Source: Monodelphis domestica (Eukaryota; Chordata; Mammalia; Didelphimorphia; Didelphidae). Taken from it: a stretch of 64,000 bases of DNA. The notes beneath the pieces were generated by a model. That model saw only the letters and a list, made by a program, of their open reading frames with translations, did not search any database and was not told the origin of the DNA. Below, in pieces: positions 10,497 through 20,929 of the stretch. Location: contig NC_077233.1 in assembly GCF_027887165.1 (NCBI RefSeq), forward strand, positions 226,634,872 to 226,698,871, given 5' to 3'. Position numbers and translations under genes: made by a program. Each line of letters starts with the position of its first letter. Position 1 is the stretch's first letter.

Positions 10497-12961
10497 TATT
10501 TTTTAGTCAATTTAGAACACCATTCTTTGGTTACAAGAATCATATTCTTTTCCTCCCTCCCTTACCTCAACTCTTCCTGTAGCCGATGCACAATTTCACT
10601 GGGTATTACATGTGTCCTTGATGAGAACCTATTTCCATGTTGCTGATGTTTGCACTAGGATGTTCATTTAGAGTCTACATCCCCAATTATATCCCCTCAA
10701 CCCATGTAATCAAGCAGTTGTTTTCTTCTGTGTTTCTACTCCCACAGTTTTTCCTCTGAACGTGGATAGTGTTCTTTCTCATAGATCTCTCCAGGTTGTT
10801 CAGGATCACTGCATTGCCACTAATGGAGAAGTCCACTACATTGGATTGTACCACAGTGTATCAGTCTCTGTGTACAATGTTCTCCTGGTTCTTCTCCTTT
10901 CACTCTGCATCAGTTCCTGGAGGTCATACCAGTTCACATGGAATGCCTTCAGTTCATTATTCCTTTGAGCACAATAGTATTCCATCATCAACATATGCCA
11001 CAATTTGTTCAGCCATTCCCCAATTGAAGGGCAACCCCTCATTTTCCAATTTTTTTTTGCCACCACAAAGAGTGCAGCTATGAATATTCTTGTACAAGTC
11101 TTTTTCCTTATTATCTCTTTGAGGGTACAAACTCAGCAGTGCTATGGCTAGATCAAAGGGCAGACAGTTTTTTAGGGCCCTTTGGGCATAGTTCCAAATT
11201 GTCCTCCAGAATGGTTGGATCAATTCACAACTCCACCAGCAATGCATTAAGGTCCCAACTTTGTCACATCCCCTCCAGTATTCATTACTTTACATTGCTG
11301 TCATGTTAGCCAATCTGCTAGGTGTGAGGTGATATCTGAGTTGTTTTGATTTGCACCTCTCTGATTATAAGAGATTGAGACCACATTTTCATGTGCTTAT
11401 TGATAGATTTGATTTCTTTAACTGAAAATTGCCTATTAATGTCCCTTGCCCATTTATCAATTGGAGAATGACTTGATTTTTTTGTACAATTGATTTAGCT
11501 CTTTATACATTTGTGTAATTAGATCTTTGTCAGAAGTTTTTGTTATGAAGATTGTTTCCCAATTTGTTGCATCCCTTCTAATTTGTACAAAACCTCTTTA
11601 ATTTGATGAGGTCAAAATTATTTATTTTACATTTTGTGATTTTTTAAAACTCTTGTTTGGTTTTAATCCTTTCCCAAAAATGTGACATGTATACTATTCT
11701 GTGTTCACCTAATTTACTTATAGTTTCCTTCTTTATGTTCAAGTCATTCACCCATTCTGAGTTTATCTTGGTGTAGGGTATGAGATGTTGATTCAAACCC
11801 AATCTCTCCCATACTGTCTTCCAATTTTCCCAGCAGTTTTTATTAAATAGTGGATTTTGGTCCCCAAAGCTGGGATCTTTGGGCTTATCATAGACTGTCT
11901 TGCTGAGGTCACTTACCCCAAGTCTATTCCACTGATCCTCCTTTCTGTCTCTCAGCCAGCACTATATTGTTTTGAGGACCACTCTTTTATAGTATAGTTT
12001 GAGATCTGGGACTGCAAGGCCACCTTCCTTTGAATTTTTCTTTTTCATCATTTCCCTGGATATCCTTGATCTTTTGTTCTTCCTAATGAACTTTGTTATG
12101 GTTTTTTCTAATTCAGTAAAAAAAAGTTTTTAGGTAGTTCAATGGGTATGGCACTAAATAAGTAAATTAATTTAGGTAGGATTGTCATTTTTACTATGTT
12201 AGCTCATCCTACCCATGAGCAGTTGATGTTTTTCCAATTGTTTAGATCTAGTTTTAATTGTGTGGATAGTGTTTTGTAGTTGTATTCATATAGTTCCTGT
12301 GTTTGTCTCGGCAGATAGATTCCCAAGTATTTTATATTGTCTAGGGTGATTTTAAATGGAATTTCTCTTTCTAATTCTTGCTGCTGAGATGTGTTAGAAA
12401 TATATAGAAATGTTGATGACTTATGTGGGTTTATTTTGTATCCTGCAACTTTGCTAAAGTTGTTGATTATTTCCACTAGCTTTTTAGTTGACTCTCTAGA
12501 ATTCTTTTAGTAGACCATCATATTATCTGCAAAGAATGATAGCTTGGTCCCCTCATTACCTATTTTAACACCTTCAATTTTTTTTCCTTCTCTATTTGCT
12601 CCCACTAGTGTTTCTAGTACCATGTTAAATAATAAAGATGATAATGGGCATCCTAGTTTCATTCCTGATCTTATTGGGAAGGCTTCTATTTTATCCCCTT
12701 TGCAGATGATGCTTGCTGATGGTTTTAGATGTATACTGTTTATTATTTTTAGAAGAGGTCCATCTATACCTATACTTTCAAGTGTTTTCAACTAGTATTT
12801 TGTCAAAGGCTTTTTCTGCATCTATTGAGAAAATTATGTGATTTTGGTTGGTTTGCTTGTTGATATGGTCAATTATGTGGATGGTTTTTCTTATTGGACC
12901 ATCCTTGCATTCCTGATTTAAATCCCGCCTGATCTTAATGGGTAACCCTTGTGATCACTTG

Positions 12962-12972
12962 CTGGAGTCTTT
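12962..12972. repeat. Target-site duplication, left copy
   Basis: CTGGAGTCTTT, identical to 14876-14886. It marks the insertion site of the C15orf40 retrocopy within L1 ORF2. Confidence 0.85.
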
Positions 12973-13562
12973 TTTTTTTCTAAAAGTACATTTTAAATGT
13001 TATCAATTCAACAAATCCATCATGTTTTCTTTATAGAAAAAGGGGCCTGTGATTTTGTCCACCTGATCTCAATCCATCTAAAATATACAGCCTAAAAGCC
13101 TTTCTTAGAACTCAGAGAAGTAACTGTCTTGACTTCAAGTCCAGGACTCCACTCACTATGCCAAGCTGCTTCTATACATTTATCTCTCTTAACACTTTTA
13201 AATAACAGTGTGCAAGGTAATAGGATGGCATATGGAAAACATTCATTGCTTTTTAGGGTAAAGAGATTTGAGCTCTGTCTCAGTGATGCTTATAATCTAT
13301 GTGAACATAGGTAGGTCTTTCAGGCTTTCTGAGTCTATTTGCACATCTGCAAGATGGCATAGATAAAATAGGTAATCTCTAGAGTCCCTGTCAGCCTTTT
13401 TGATTTTTAAGGTTCTTTTTGACTCTTCCATTAGATCTTTTTGGGCCTGAGATCAATTTGTATTTTCCTTTGAAGCTCCACATGCAGCTATTTTGTCAAT
13501 GTTGTCCTCTTCTATGTATCTTGAACTTCCTGGTCACCATAGTAACTATCCGGTCAGACTCT

Positions 13563-14085
13563 TTTTTTTTTATCATTTTATTTTGTGATTTTTAAAAAAC
13601 TAATGTTGAACTATTTGTGAACTGAAGAGAGTGTTGTTCCACATTTCATACACTGGGCATGGAGCTTTACTTTTGATTTGCACCATGCCCTTTACTTTAG
13701 CTGTTGGCTTGCATGGTAGGATGCCTCACTGCTGCTTTGCAGTCATGGAAGTCCTCACTATGAGTTTTTATTGAGGCAGAAACTCATTGATGGACAGCTC
13801 AGAGGTGGAGCTTCACTGTTGGCCAGTCATGAGAGATGGAGTTTCAGTTTTGATTAGTCCAGGAGGGGGAAGTTCAGTTGCTGGCTGGCCTCAGGGAGTG
13901 ATCTGTCTTTGCAGCTGCCTGCTCTCAACCTCTCACCTGGTCTTGTGGCTGTGCTGGTCTGGTAAGCGGATTTTTTCCTCCAAAAATTTTTATGAGGCTT
14001 TTGTTTAGTGCCTTTTGGAGGGGAATTTGGGAGGGCTGAGGAATGTGGTTTTCTTCCTCCACCATCTTGGCACTAGAAGTCCACT
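13563..14085 (-). mobile_element. Short L1-5'-end-like retroelement with its own poly(A) signal
   Basis: On the minus strand the block starts near 14085 with GGACTTCTAGTGCCAAGATGG, the kind of 5' start seen in L1 (the big L1 starts GACTTCCTGTTCAAAATGGC); CAAGATGG resembles the YY1 site at L1 promoters. After about 500 bp without L1 coding sequence it ends with AAAATAAAATGAT and an A-run (T-run 13562-13570 on plus). Imperfect flanking copies GTCAGACTCTT (13553) and GTCAACTCTTT (14086) look like a decayed TSD. It is inserted in the presumed 3' UTR of the C15orf40 retrocopy. It may be a retroposed, prematurely polyadenylated L1 transcript or a SINE-like non-autonomous family. Confidence 0.5.
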
Positions 14086-14436
14086 GTCAACTCTTTCAGT
14101 GTTTAGTTCCACAAAATTTAAGTAGTAGTCCACAAGATAAACTTAGGGTAGACCAATAGTAGTATCAAACCTGTCTGGAATTTTACAAACTGGACTATAA
14201 TGTTTTGAATTGGATATTACCAGTAGTAAGTGAAGTTTGGGCACAGCATACTTTGCATTTATCAGCTATGATACTTATTTTTCCAACATTCTATGGAGAG
14301 TATTTTCAGAGGCCTATTATTCTTCAAAGCACTATCTTCCAAGTATTATCTAGATTTTTCTCTTTATGAATTTACTTCTTTAGTATTAAAAGGTTCCATG
14401 AAACATAATGTTCATATCTGGCTTTTTGGGCTTATT

Positions 14437-14799
14437 TTAGGGAGCTTCTGCTTGCCTTTTCAATTTCTCCAAAATCTCTTCCGGAGTTGTGGATGCTAAG
14501 ATCTTAACCACTTTTTCACGAGATTTACCACCCTTATCTAAGATAACATCACTCTTCCTAAGTTCTAGGACCTTGGAAAGATATCGACATAGTTCTGTAT
14601 TAGCTTCCCCTTCTGATGGAGGTGCAGCAATGGCTACACTTACATTTTCAGTTGTCACATCTGTTATAGCATTTTGTTTGGAGCCAGGTTTGGCATGAAT
14701 GGCTATTGTGATGGAACCACTCGGATCAACCGCAACAGGTCCAATGGGAGGAAGTGATTTCGCTGGCTCCTTACTCTGGCCTTTCCCCTTCTTTGGCAT
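14437..14799 (-). CDS. C15orf40: C15orf40-like retrogene, DUF167/UPF0235 protein, 120 aa
   Basis: The reading frame encodes a DUF167 (UPF0235, bacterial YggU-like) protein. It is recognised by the [20 protein letters not shown] strand region (residues about 24-43), [20 protein letters not shown] (about 73-92) and [15 protein letters not shown]. These are the family's conserved segments, and they match mammalian C15orf40 closely with no indel that I can see. The molecular function of the family is not established. The start used is the internal Met (MPKKGKGQ). Upstream codons stay open back to the TSD without an ATG. Human C15orf40 has an additional N-terminal extension before its own MPKK segment, so this copy seems to lack the upstream start and any targeting peptide it provided. 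The single uninterrupted frame, where the parent gene has several exons, shows retroposition. Whether it is transcribed is unknown. A recent non-functional copy is the main alternative. Confidence 0.85.
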   Translation of the reverse strand: MPKKGKGQSKEPAKSLPPIGPVAVDPSGSITIAIHAKPGSKQNAITDVTTENVSVAIAAPPSEGEANTELCRYLSKVLELRKSDVILDKGGKSREKVVKILASTTPEEILEKLKRQAEAP

Positions 14800-14875
14800 C
14801 CTCGTGCTAGAAGTAAGACTGGCTGCCGCCTCGGCACGGAGCCGGGCCCTCTTGACACAGCGGAAGAGGAAGAGC

Positions 14876-14886
14876 CTGGAGTCTTT
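14876..14886. repeat. Target-site duplication, right copy
   Basis: CTGGAGTCTTT. L1 ORF2 sequence resumes directly afterwards with CTGCTAGTATTC. Confidence 0.85.
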
Positions 14887-16564
14887 CTGCTAGTATTCTA
14901 TTGAATATTTTTTCATCTATGTTCATTAAGGAGATTGGTCTATAGTTTTCTTTCTTTATGTTTCTTTTTTTCTTTTGATCTGCCTGGCTTTGAAATCAGT
15001 ACCATATTTGTGTCATAAAGGGAATTTGGTAGAACTCCTTTGTTTATTATGTCAAATAGTTTGTGTAATATTGGGATTAGTTGTTCTTTGAATGTTTGAT
15101 AGAATTCACTTGTGAATCCATCAGGCCTTGGGAATTTTTTCTTAGGGAGTTCTTTGATGGCTTGTTCAATTTATTTTTCTGATATGGGGTTATATAAGTA
15201 TTCTATTTCTTCTATTAATCTAGGCAATTTATATTTTTCTAAATATCCATCCATATCACCTAGATTGCCATATTTATTGCCATATAATTGGGCAAAATAG
15301 TTTTTAGTGATTGCCTTGATTTCCTCTTCATTAGAGTTGAAGTCTCCCTTTTTATCTTGGATACTGTCAATTTGGTTTTCTTCTTTCCTTTTTTTTTATT
15401 AGGTTGACCAGTACTTTGTCTATTTTATTTTTTTTTCAAAATACCAGCTTCTGTTCTTGTTTATCAATTCAATAGTTCTTTTCCTCTCAATTTTATTAAT
15501 TTCTCCTTTAATTTTTAGGATCTCTAATTTAGTTTTCATTTGGTGATCTTGAATTTGTTCATTTTCTAGTTTTTTAATTTGCATGACCAATTCTTTGACT
15601 TCTGCTCTTCATAATTTGTTAATATATGAACTCAAGGATATGAATTTCCCCCTGAGTACTCCTTTGGCTCCATCCCATAGATTTTGAAGTGATGTTTCAT
15701 CATTTGTCATTTTCTTCAGTGAAATTATTGTTTCTCTGATTTTTTTCTTTGACCAATTTTGCATAATCATATTATTTATCAATTAATTTTTGATTTGCCT
15801 CTCCATGTACCCTTACTAATTATTATTTTTATTGCAATGTAATCTGAAAAGGTTCCATTTATTATTTCTTCTCTTTGCACTTTTTTGAAATGTTTTTATG
15901 CCCTATTACATGATTAGTCTTTGTGAATGTACCATATCTGCTGAAATAAAGGTATATTCCTTTTTGTCTCTATTTATTTTTCTCCAAATATCTATTAACT
16001 CTAATTTTTCTAAGATTTCATTCACATCTCCTACCTCTTTCTTATTTATTTTTTGGTTTGATTTAACTAGATCTGATAGAGGAAGGGTCAGGTCTCCCAC
16101 TAGTATAGTTTTACTATCTATTTCCTCCTTCAACTCCTCTGATTTCTTCCTTAGAAATATGGATGTTATACTATTGGTGTATACATGTTTAGTACTAATA
16201 TTTCCTCATTGTCTATACTGCCTTTTATCAGGATGTAATTACCTTCCCTATCTCTTTTAATCAGATCTATTTTTACTTTGGCTTTGTCAGATAACATGAT
16301 TGCAACCTTTGCCTTCTTTTTCTCACTTGAAGCCCAAAAGATGTTGTTCTAGCCTTTCACCCTTAATCTGTGTGTCTGCCTGCCTCATGTGTGTTTCTTG
16401 TAAACAACATATGGTAGGATTTTGGTTTCTAATCCACTCTACTATTTGCTTCCTCTTTATGGGTGAGTTCATCTCATTCACATTCACAGTTATGATTACT
16501 ACCTCTGTGTTCTCAAACATTTTGATGTCCTCTCCTTGTCCTGCCCTTTCCTGTTTCACTATTT

Positions 16565-17280
16565 CCTTCTACACCAGTGTTCTATTTTTAATCAGTCCCC
16601 CTAATCACCACCCTTATTTTACTTTCCTTTCTCCTCCTCCCTTCTTATTCCTCTCTTATTTTTCTTTTGGGGCCTTTTTAAGCTACCCCACACACTCTCC
16701 CTCCATAGTACTGCTTCCCTCACCACCCTCCCTTTCTGCCCCTCCCTTTTTATTCCTCTTTTATTTTTTTAGGTCTATTAAATTCCCTTCCCCCTTTAAT
16801 TCCCTCCCCCTTTTTTCTCCCCTCCCCACTCCCCCCTTAGTTTTTCCCTCTTTAATTCCCTATAGGGTCAGTTAGAATTTGATACCCCAATGGATCTATA
16901 CATTCTTCCCTCTCAGAATTGATTCCACTGAGAGTAAGGTTTGAGTTTTACCTTTTAGCACTCTCTTCCTCACCTTCTTATAGTTGTATTCTTCCCCCCT
17001 CCCATGTGCCTTTTTGTGTAGTATAGATTATCCTAATTTTCTTATTCCTTCAAGTTTTTCTTGGTGCCATCTTCTCTCCCCCCCTTTCTTTCTTCTTTTT
17101 ACATATGGTTTTCAACTACTTAGTACCCCAATATCTACATATGGGTAATTCTTCTAACTCTTATAACAGTGAATACAATTTTTGACAGTTACAAATAACA
17201 TTTTTCCATATAGGAACATAAACAATTTGGCCTTATTGAGGCCCTTAAAGAAAAAAAAATAAGACCCCTCTATTTTTTAC
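16565..17280 (-). other. L1 inter-ORF spacer, purine-rich on the coding strand
   Basis: About 0.7 kb separates the end of ORF1 (17285) from the start of the endonuclease frame (about 16559). The plus strand is almost pure C/T over 16570-16870 and again near 17050-17100, hence polypurine on the L1 sense strand. In placental L1s this spacer is a few tens of bases. The long open frame on the plus strand here (16300-16875) is a by-product of low complexity. Confidence 0.6.
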
Positions 17281-17284
17281 ATTT

Positions 17285-18209
17285 TCATGTTTGTCTTGGT
17301 TTTTGTATTTCAATGTCAAATTTTCTGTTTAGTTCTGGTCTTTTCTTTACAAATACTTGGAAGTCTTCTATTTTGTTGAATGCCCATTCTCCCCCATGGA
17401 AATATATAGTCAGTTTTGATGGGTAGGTGATCCTTGGTTGTAGAACCATTTCTCTTGCCTTTTTGAATTTCATATTCTAAGCCTTGCAGTCTTTTAGTGT
17501 GGAGGTTGCCAGATCCTGTGTAATCCTGATTAGTGTTCCTTGATATCTGAATTGTCTCTTCTGGCTTCTTGTAATATTTTCTCCTTAGCCTGGAACTTGA
17601 ATTTGGCAATTATATTCTTGGGGGTTATCTTTTGAGGATTTAGTGTAGCAGGTGATCTATAGATTCTTTCAGTGTCTATTTTGCCCTCTTGTTGCAGAAC
17701 CTCAGGGCAGTTTTCTTGGATAATTTCTTGTAGTATGATGTCAAGGTTTCTGTTTGTTTTCAGGCTTTCAGGTAGGCCTATGTTTCTCAAATTATCTTTC
17801 CAAGATCTGTTTTCAAGGTCAACCACTCTCTCAATGAGATATTTTGTGTTGTCTTCTAATCTGTCATTTTTTGACTTTGCTTTATTAATTCTTGCTGTCT
17901 TGTGAGATCATTGGCTTCTACTTGCCCAATTCTCGTTTTTAATAACTGGTTTTCAGCTAAGATCTTTTGATTTGCTTTTCCAGTTTGACCTATCCTGTTT
18001 TTCAAGGCTTCCAGCAGGTCATTTCTGGTCTTCAATTTGCTTACTATTTCATTTGATTTCTGGGCTTCAATTTCCAAGTGGGAGATCCTTTCTTTTAAAA
18101 CATTATTTTCTTTTTGAACTATTTCCCACTTTTCTTGCCACATCTCTTCCATTTTTCTCACAATCTCAGTTTTAAAGTCTTCAAGAGTTTGTGACCAATT
18201 TCCATCCAC
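17285..18209 (-). pseudogene. L1 ORF1 (RNA-binding chaperone), frameshifted
   Basis: Three domains of L1 ORF1p are recognisable in successive broken frames. A Lys/Glu-rich coiled coil occupies 18209-17856, with heptad-like spacing (EEMWQEKWEIVQKENNVLKE, SHLEIEAQKS, KTRIGQVEAN). An RRM-like domain is at 17826-17530 (NLRNIGLPES, then an IIQENCP segment and a TPKNIIAKFKF strand). A C-terminal domain is at about 17609-17285. At least two frame changes separate them, so no full protein can be made. The product would bind RNA as a trimer in the L1 ribonucleoprotein. Confidence 0.85.
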
Positions 18210-18214
18210 TTCCC

Positions 18215-19157
18215 AAAGTTTGGGTGTGTTTAATTATTTGTCATCTTCTACTGTCTCTTCTTTAGTCTGGTTATTTTTCTACATAAAAATTATCAAGGGT
18301 TAAAGTTTTCTTCTTGTTATTTTTGTTGTTTATGTGGGAAGTGAGAAATGTGGGTGATCTTTGTATTGGGCTCTGGAGAGGTTTTTACCCTGAGGATATT
18401 TTTTCCCATCCCTCAGCAGTGTCCAGCTGCTCTTAGTGGCAGGTCCAGCCCCCAAGAACTCAAAGACCACATAGGTCTGGGTGTGGAGTGTAGCCAAGTC
18501 TCTGTATTGAGTGATGGAGAGGTTTTTACCCACAGGATATTTTTTGGATCTCTGTGGCAATTTGCTTTGAACCACTTCTCTCTGCCCAAACTCTGCACCC
18601 TATCTCCACATTTCTTCAGCCTCCTGGGGTCCCTTTTCTTGCTGTTCTTATGGGCAGGACCAGCTACTAAGAATTTAAAGATTGCCTGGAAGAGGTCTGG
18701 GTGTGGAGTGTGGTTGGAGACATTTTTGCCTGAGGGCTTTTTCTGTTCTCTGTTTTGTTTTGCTGTGAGCCCACCCCTCTCCCCAAGTGCCACACCCTAT
18801 CTCAACATTTCCTTAGCCTCCCAGTGTTCTGAGTCTAGTTTCTCTTAGAGGCAAGTCTGTGTTGACCTCAGTCAGCCACCCTCCTAGAACTTAGAAGTTT
18901 GTCCCATGCTTGCTCAGACTCTGGAAAGATAGGTGAAGTGTGGGAGGGGTGATGAACTTGCCCCTTGGTGGGGGAAATTTTGCCCCCTTTTAGCATGGAA
19001 ATGCCCTAACTTTGCCTACCTTCCTTGCTGTGCCCTACTGTGAAACTCCATCACTCATTTGACTTTGGTTTTGTCATTTTGAGGCACTCTGTCTTGATTG
19101 GTGGAGAGGAGAAGAGCTCTGCTTCTACTCTGGAGCCATTTTGAACAGGAAGTCTAG
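18215..19157 (-). promoter_or_regulatory. L1 5' UTR/promoter with tandem monomer-like units
   Basis: This lies between the L1 5' end and ORF1. Recurrent blocks on plus: GTTTTTACCC at 18381 and 18522; AGGTCTGGGTGTGGAGTGT at about 18473 and 18693; a CACCCTATCTCNACATTTC box twice (about 18597 and 18790). These give diverged units of about 140-220 bp. The 5' terminus (minus strand) has AAAATGGC close to the start, similar to the YY1-binding region of L1 promoters. Open frames across this region (18348-18848 plus; 18793-18413 minus) reflect few stops in repeated GC-richer sequence, not genes. Confidence 0.6.
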
Positions 19158-19447
19158 CATCAGTTTTTTTTCCAAAAAGCCATCATTTCTGGGAGAAATT
19201 TGGGGCCATTAAAGGAACTTCACAATTTCCTGAAGGTTATCCAGTCTGTTTCCTTGTTTATTTCTGGGGCAAATTGGTTATTCATTTGCACTGTATGGAC
19301 AAACTCTGTAGTTTGTCTACCTAACTACATGTAACAATCTGGGAAATTGATATTCTTCATCCACATTTTTTTCTATATGGATTCTTCTGAGTGGTGATAG
19401 ATCTCTTGCAGAAGGCTCTATAATTATCCAGGGTTTAATGTGCCATC

Positions 19448-19960
19448 ATCTATAAATTATTGTTTTTCTTTCTTCATTTTTGAAGAAAACCAATGACATC
19501 ATTGGGAATCTTGACTTATTTGTGAATTAGATTTAAATGAGGCAGAGTTGTCCAGACTTCTACCTCATTCTGTCTTCCAGATTTATTCAAATCCAGTGGC
19601 AAAACAAAAGTCAGGATGACTGTTGGAAGGCACAGGTTGCAATGGACACCTTGGTATCTTTGATATCTGACCAAGCTCTAAGCACTTCACTGTGCTTACC
19701 TTAGTTGCCTTCAGATGTATTATAACAAATTGTTTTCCTCTACCCATTATACTATGGAGAAGTCTACATGTGCTTGGTGTAGATATCCTCCTTATTCACT
19801 GATGGGTTTGAGACCTTTCAGTTATCCTCAAATTGGTTTTAACCTGTCTGTTGAGACAGTTTTTACCAGAGTGTGGCTGCTGTACATGCTACAACTCCTT
19901 GGGCTCAAGAGTGAGATCTGTGTGAAAGGTGAACATAAAGAGCTGCCCTGAAAAGGATTC
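19448..19960 (-). mobile_element. 0.5-kb interspersed repeat X, copy 1
   Basis: Shares ordered blocks with 42513-43012. Examples are GATTTAAATGAGGCAGAGTTG, AAATCC/CTAGTGGCAA, AGTTGCCTTCA, CTACCCAT and GTGTGGCTGCTG. Orientation is taken as minus because the plus-strand left end reads like the complement of a CAA-rich tail (clearer in copy 2). I do not know the family name. It sits inside the RTE reverse transcriptase region. Confidence 0.6.
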
Positions 19961-20925
19961 AATAAGCCCTCACATCAGTCTGAACACCACATATATTCCT
20001 AACTATAAATAGGAGCACTTGGAAGATACCATCATCTACTGAGAATCTGTCTCCTACTTATACTCAATGTTATACCTCTTCTATCACAATTAAAATTCTT
20101 GATGAGCAAAATTCTTTTTTACTCTTTGCTTGATATTAATGCTCAGAGCATCGTCAAATAAAACTATTTCCATTGTTACATAATTCAAGGACTTTTGAAT
20201 AATTTTGACAGTTTGATGGGAGATATCTTGTTGAAAGATGGACCTTAAAACTTCATTTTCCCCAATCATCTCTTGTTGTTATTATTATTTTTAAAATACA
20301 CAAAAAATACAGTAGGATTTTCTATCTTTATGTCTTTTAGTCAATTGTGTGAGAGTAATTATGTGGTTTATTATGAAATATCATTTCTGAAAGCCTGCTT
20401 CTTCCCTACCAATAGCCTAATTGAGGAAGTCATATAAAGATGATTTTTATAAAAAATGCATTGTAGAAATATAGGTCTGTAGTTGTTGAGGTTCTTTTGA
20501 TCACTTTTATTTAATATTTTTAACCTCTGAAATATTCCCACTCCCCCCCAGCCCCACCCCCATTTCAGCATCTTCCTTTCTTTTAGATGCTGTTCAAATT
20601 CCTCTTTCAATTCTCTCACAATTATACTGCCTTCAGGATAGGACTTGATGTAGATCTAGTCTAATCTAGCTAGTTTTCCCATCTTTCTTCTCTTTAGTAA
20701 CAGTTCTACTTTCTTTAGAAGCATATCTGAGACTGTGATAGTAGAGCCCAAATTAGGTTGTTCTATAATTCTTGATTGTGAAAAAACATTTTTCTGATAA
20801 CCTTTGGAGATCTTTTCTATTTTTCTTTTGTTTGCCTTTCTTCCATTTTTGTCCTTCAATGTCTTTTGAATGGCTTTGCCTAATTGAGTCTCTCAGCAAG
20901 GTTTTTAAAAGTGGTTTTATCTTCC

Positions 20926-20929
20926 ACTG
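20926..20929. repeat. 4-bp target duplication of solo LTR, left copy
   Basis: ACTG here and at 21623-21626. A 4-bp duplication is usual for gamma-retrovirus-like (class I) endogenous elements. Confidence 0.75.

Larger units (their letters stand above)
12973..14875 (-). mobile_element. Processed retrocopy of C15orf40 mRNA
   Basis: An intronless copy of a cellular mRNA inserted antisense to the plus strand, inside L1 ORF2. Evidence: the L1 sequence is contiguous across it; 11-bp TSDs CTGGAGTCTTT flank it; a T-run (12970-12979, antisense poly(A)) sits at its 3' end; and the GC-rich 5' leader (14800-14875) contrasts with the AT-rich surroundings. It holds a 76-bp leader, the open frame 14799-14437 and a presumed 3' UTR of roughly 0.94 kb. 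That UTR carries MIR scraps at about 13125-13185 and 13255-13420 and a separate nested element at about 13563-14085. No AATAAA is obvious just upstream of the poly(A). Insertion machinery was presumably an L1. Confidence 0.85.
10836..16559 (-). pseudogene. L1 ORF2 (endonuclease-reverse transcriptase), broken and split
   Basis: The N-terminal apurinic-endonuclease region is readable at 16559-16323 (a VNVNEMNSPIKRKQ start, then TICCLQETH) and 16133-15906. The latter reads VGDLTLPLSDL where active L1s have a GDFN motif, so a catalytic-site Asn is lost. Reverse transcriptase lies at 12791-12507: the conserved FADD appears as FADN, which removes one of the metal-binding aspartates. A downstream segment is at 12476-12204 ([16 protein letters not shown]). 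The C-terminal WWSCELIQPFW region is at 11247-10957. Between endonuclease and reverse transcriptase lies the C15orf40 retrocopy; without it the span is about 3.8 kb, the usual ORF2 length. Confidence 0.88.
10497..19157 (-). mobile_element. Near-full-length L1 LINE, interrupted by a retrocopy
   Basis: Read on the minus strand, the element contains in order a 5' end at about 19157 (starting GACTTCCTGTTCAAAATGGC), a 5' UTR with tandem units, ORF1 (18209-17285), a long spacer, ORF2 (16559 to about 10836) and a 3' UTR ending in an A-rich tail near 10500. Removing the nested 1.9-kb retrocopy (12973-14875) and one TSD copy leaves about 6.7 kb, a plausible full-length L1. Both ORFs contain frameshifts and stops, and two catalytic motifs are altered, so this copy is dead. 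It appears to have landed in an RTE LINE, whose sequence starts immediately to the right. I could not find its TSD. Confidence 0.9.

Noticed and set aside
14800..14886. CpG-rich host promoter
   Set aside because: The GC-rich 80 bp are the retroposed 5' leader of C15orf40, ending exactly at the target duplication, so they were copied from mRNA and are not a local promoter by origin.
16300..16875. 191-codon frame on the plus strand
   Set aside because: Antisense to L1 endonuclease and the purine-rich spacer. Serine/proline/phenylalanine-rich low complexity, with no homology that I recognise.
18348..18848. 166-codon plus-strand and 126-codon minus-strand frames
   Set aside because: Both fall in the tandem units of the L1 5' UTR. 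Repeated text with few stops gives paired frames on opposite strands.
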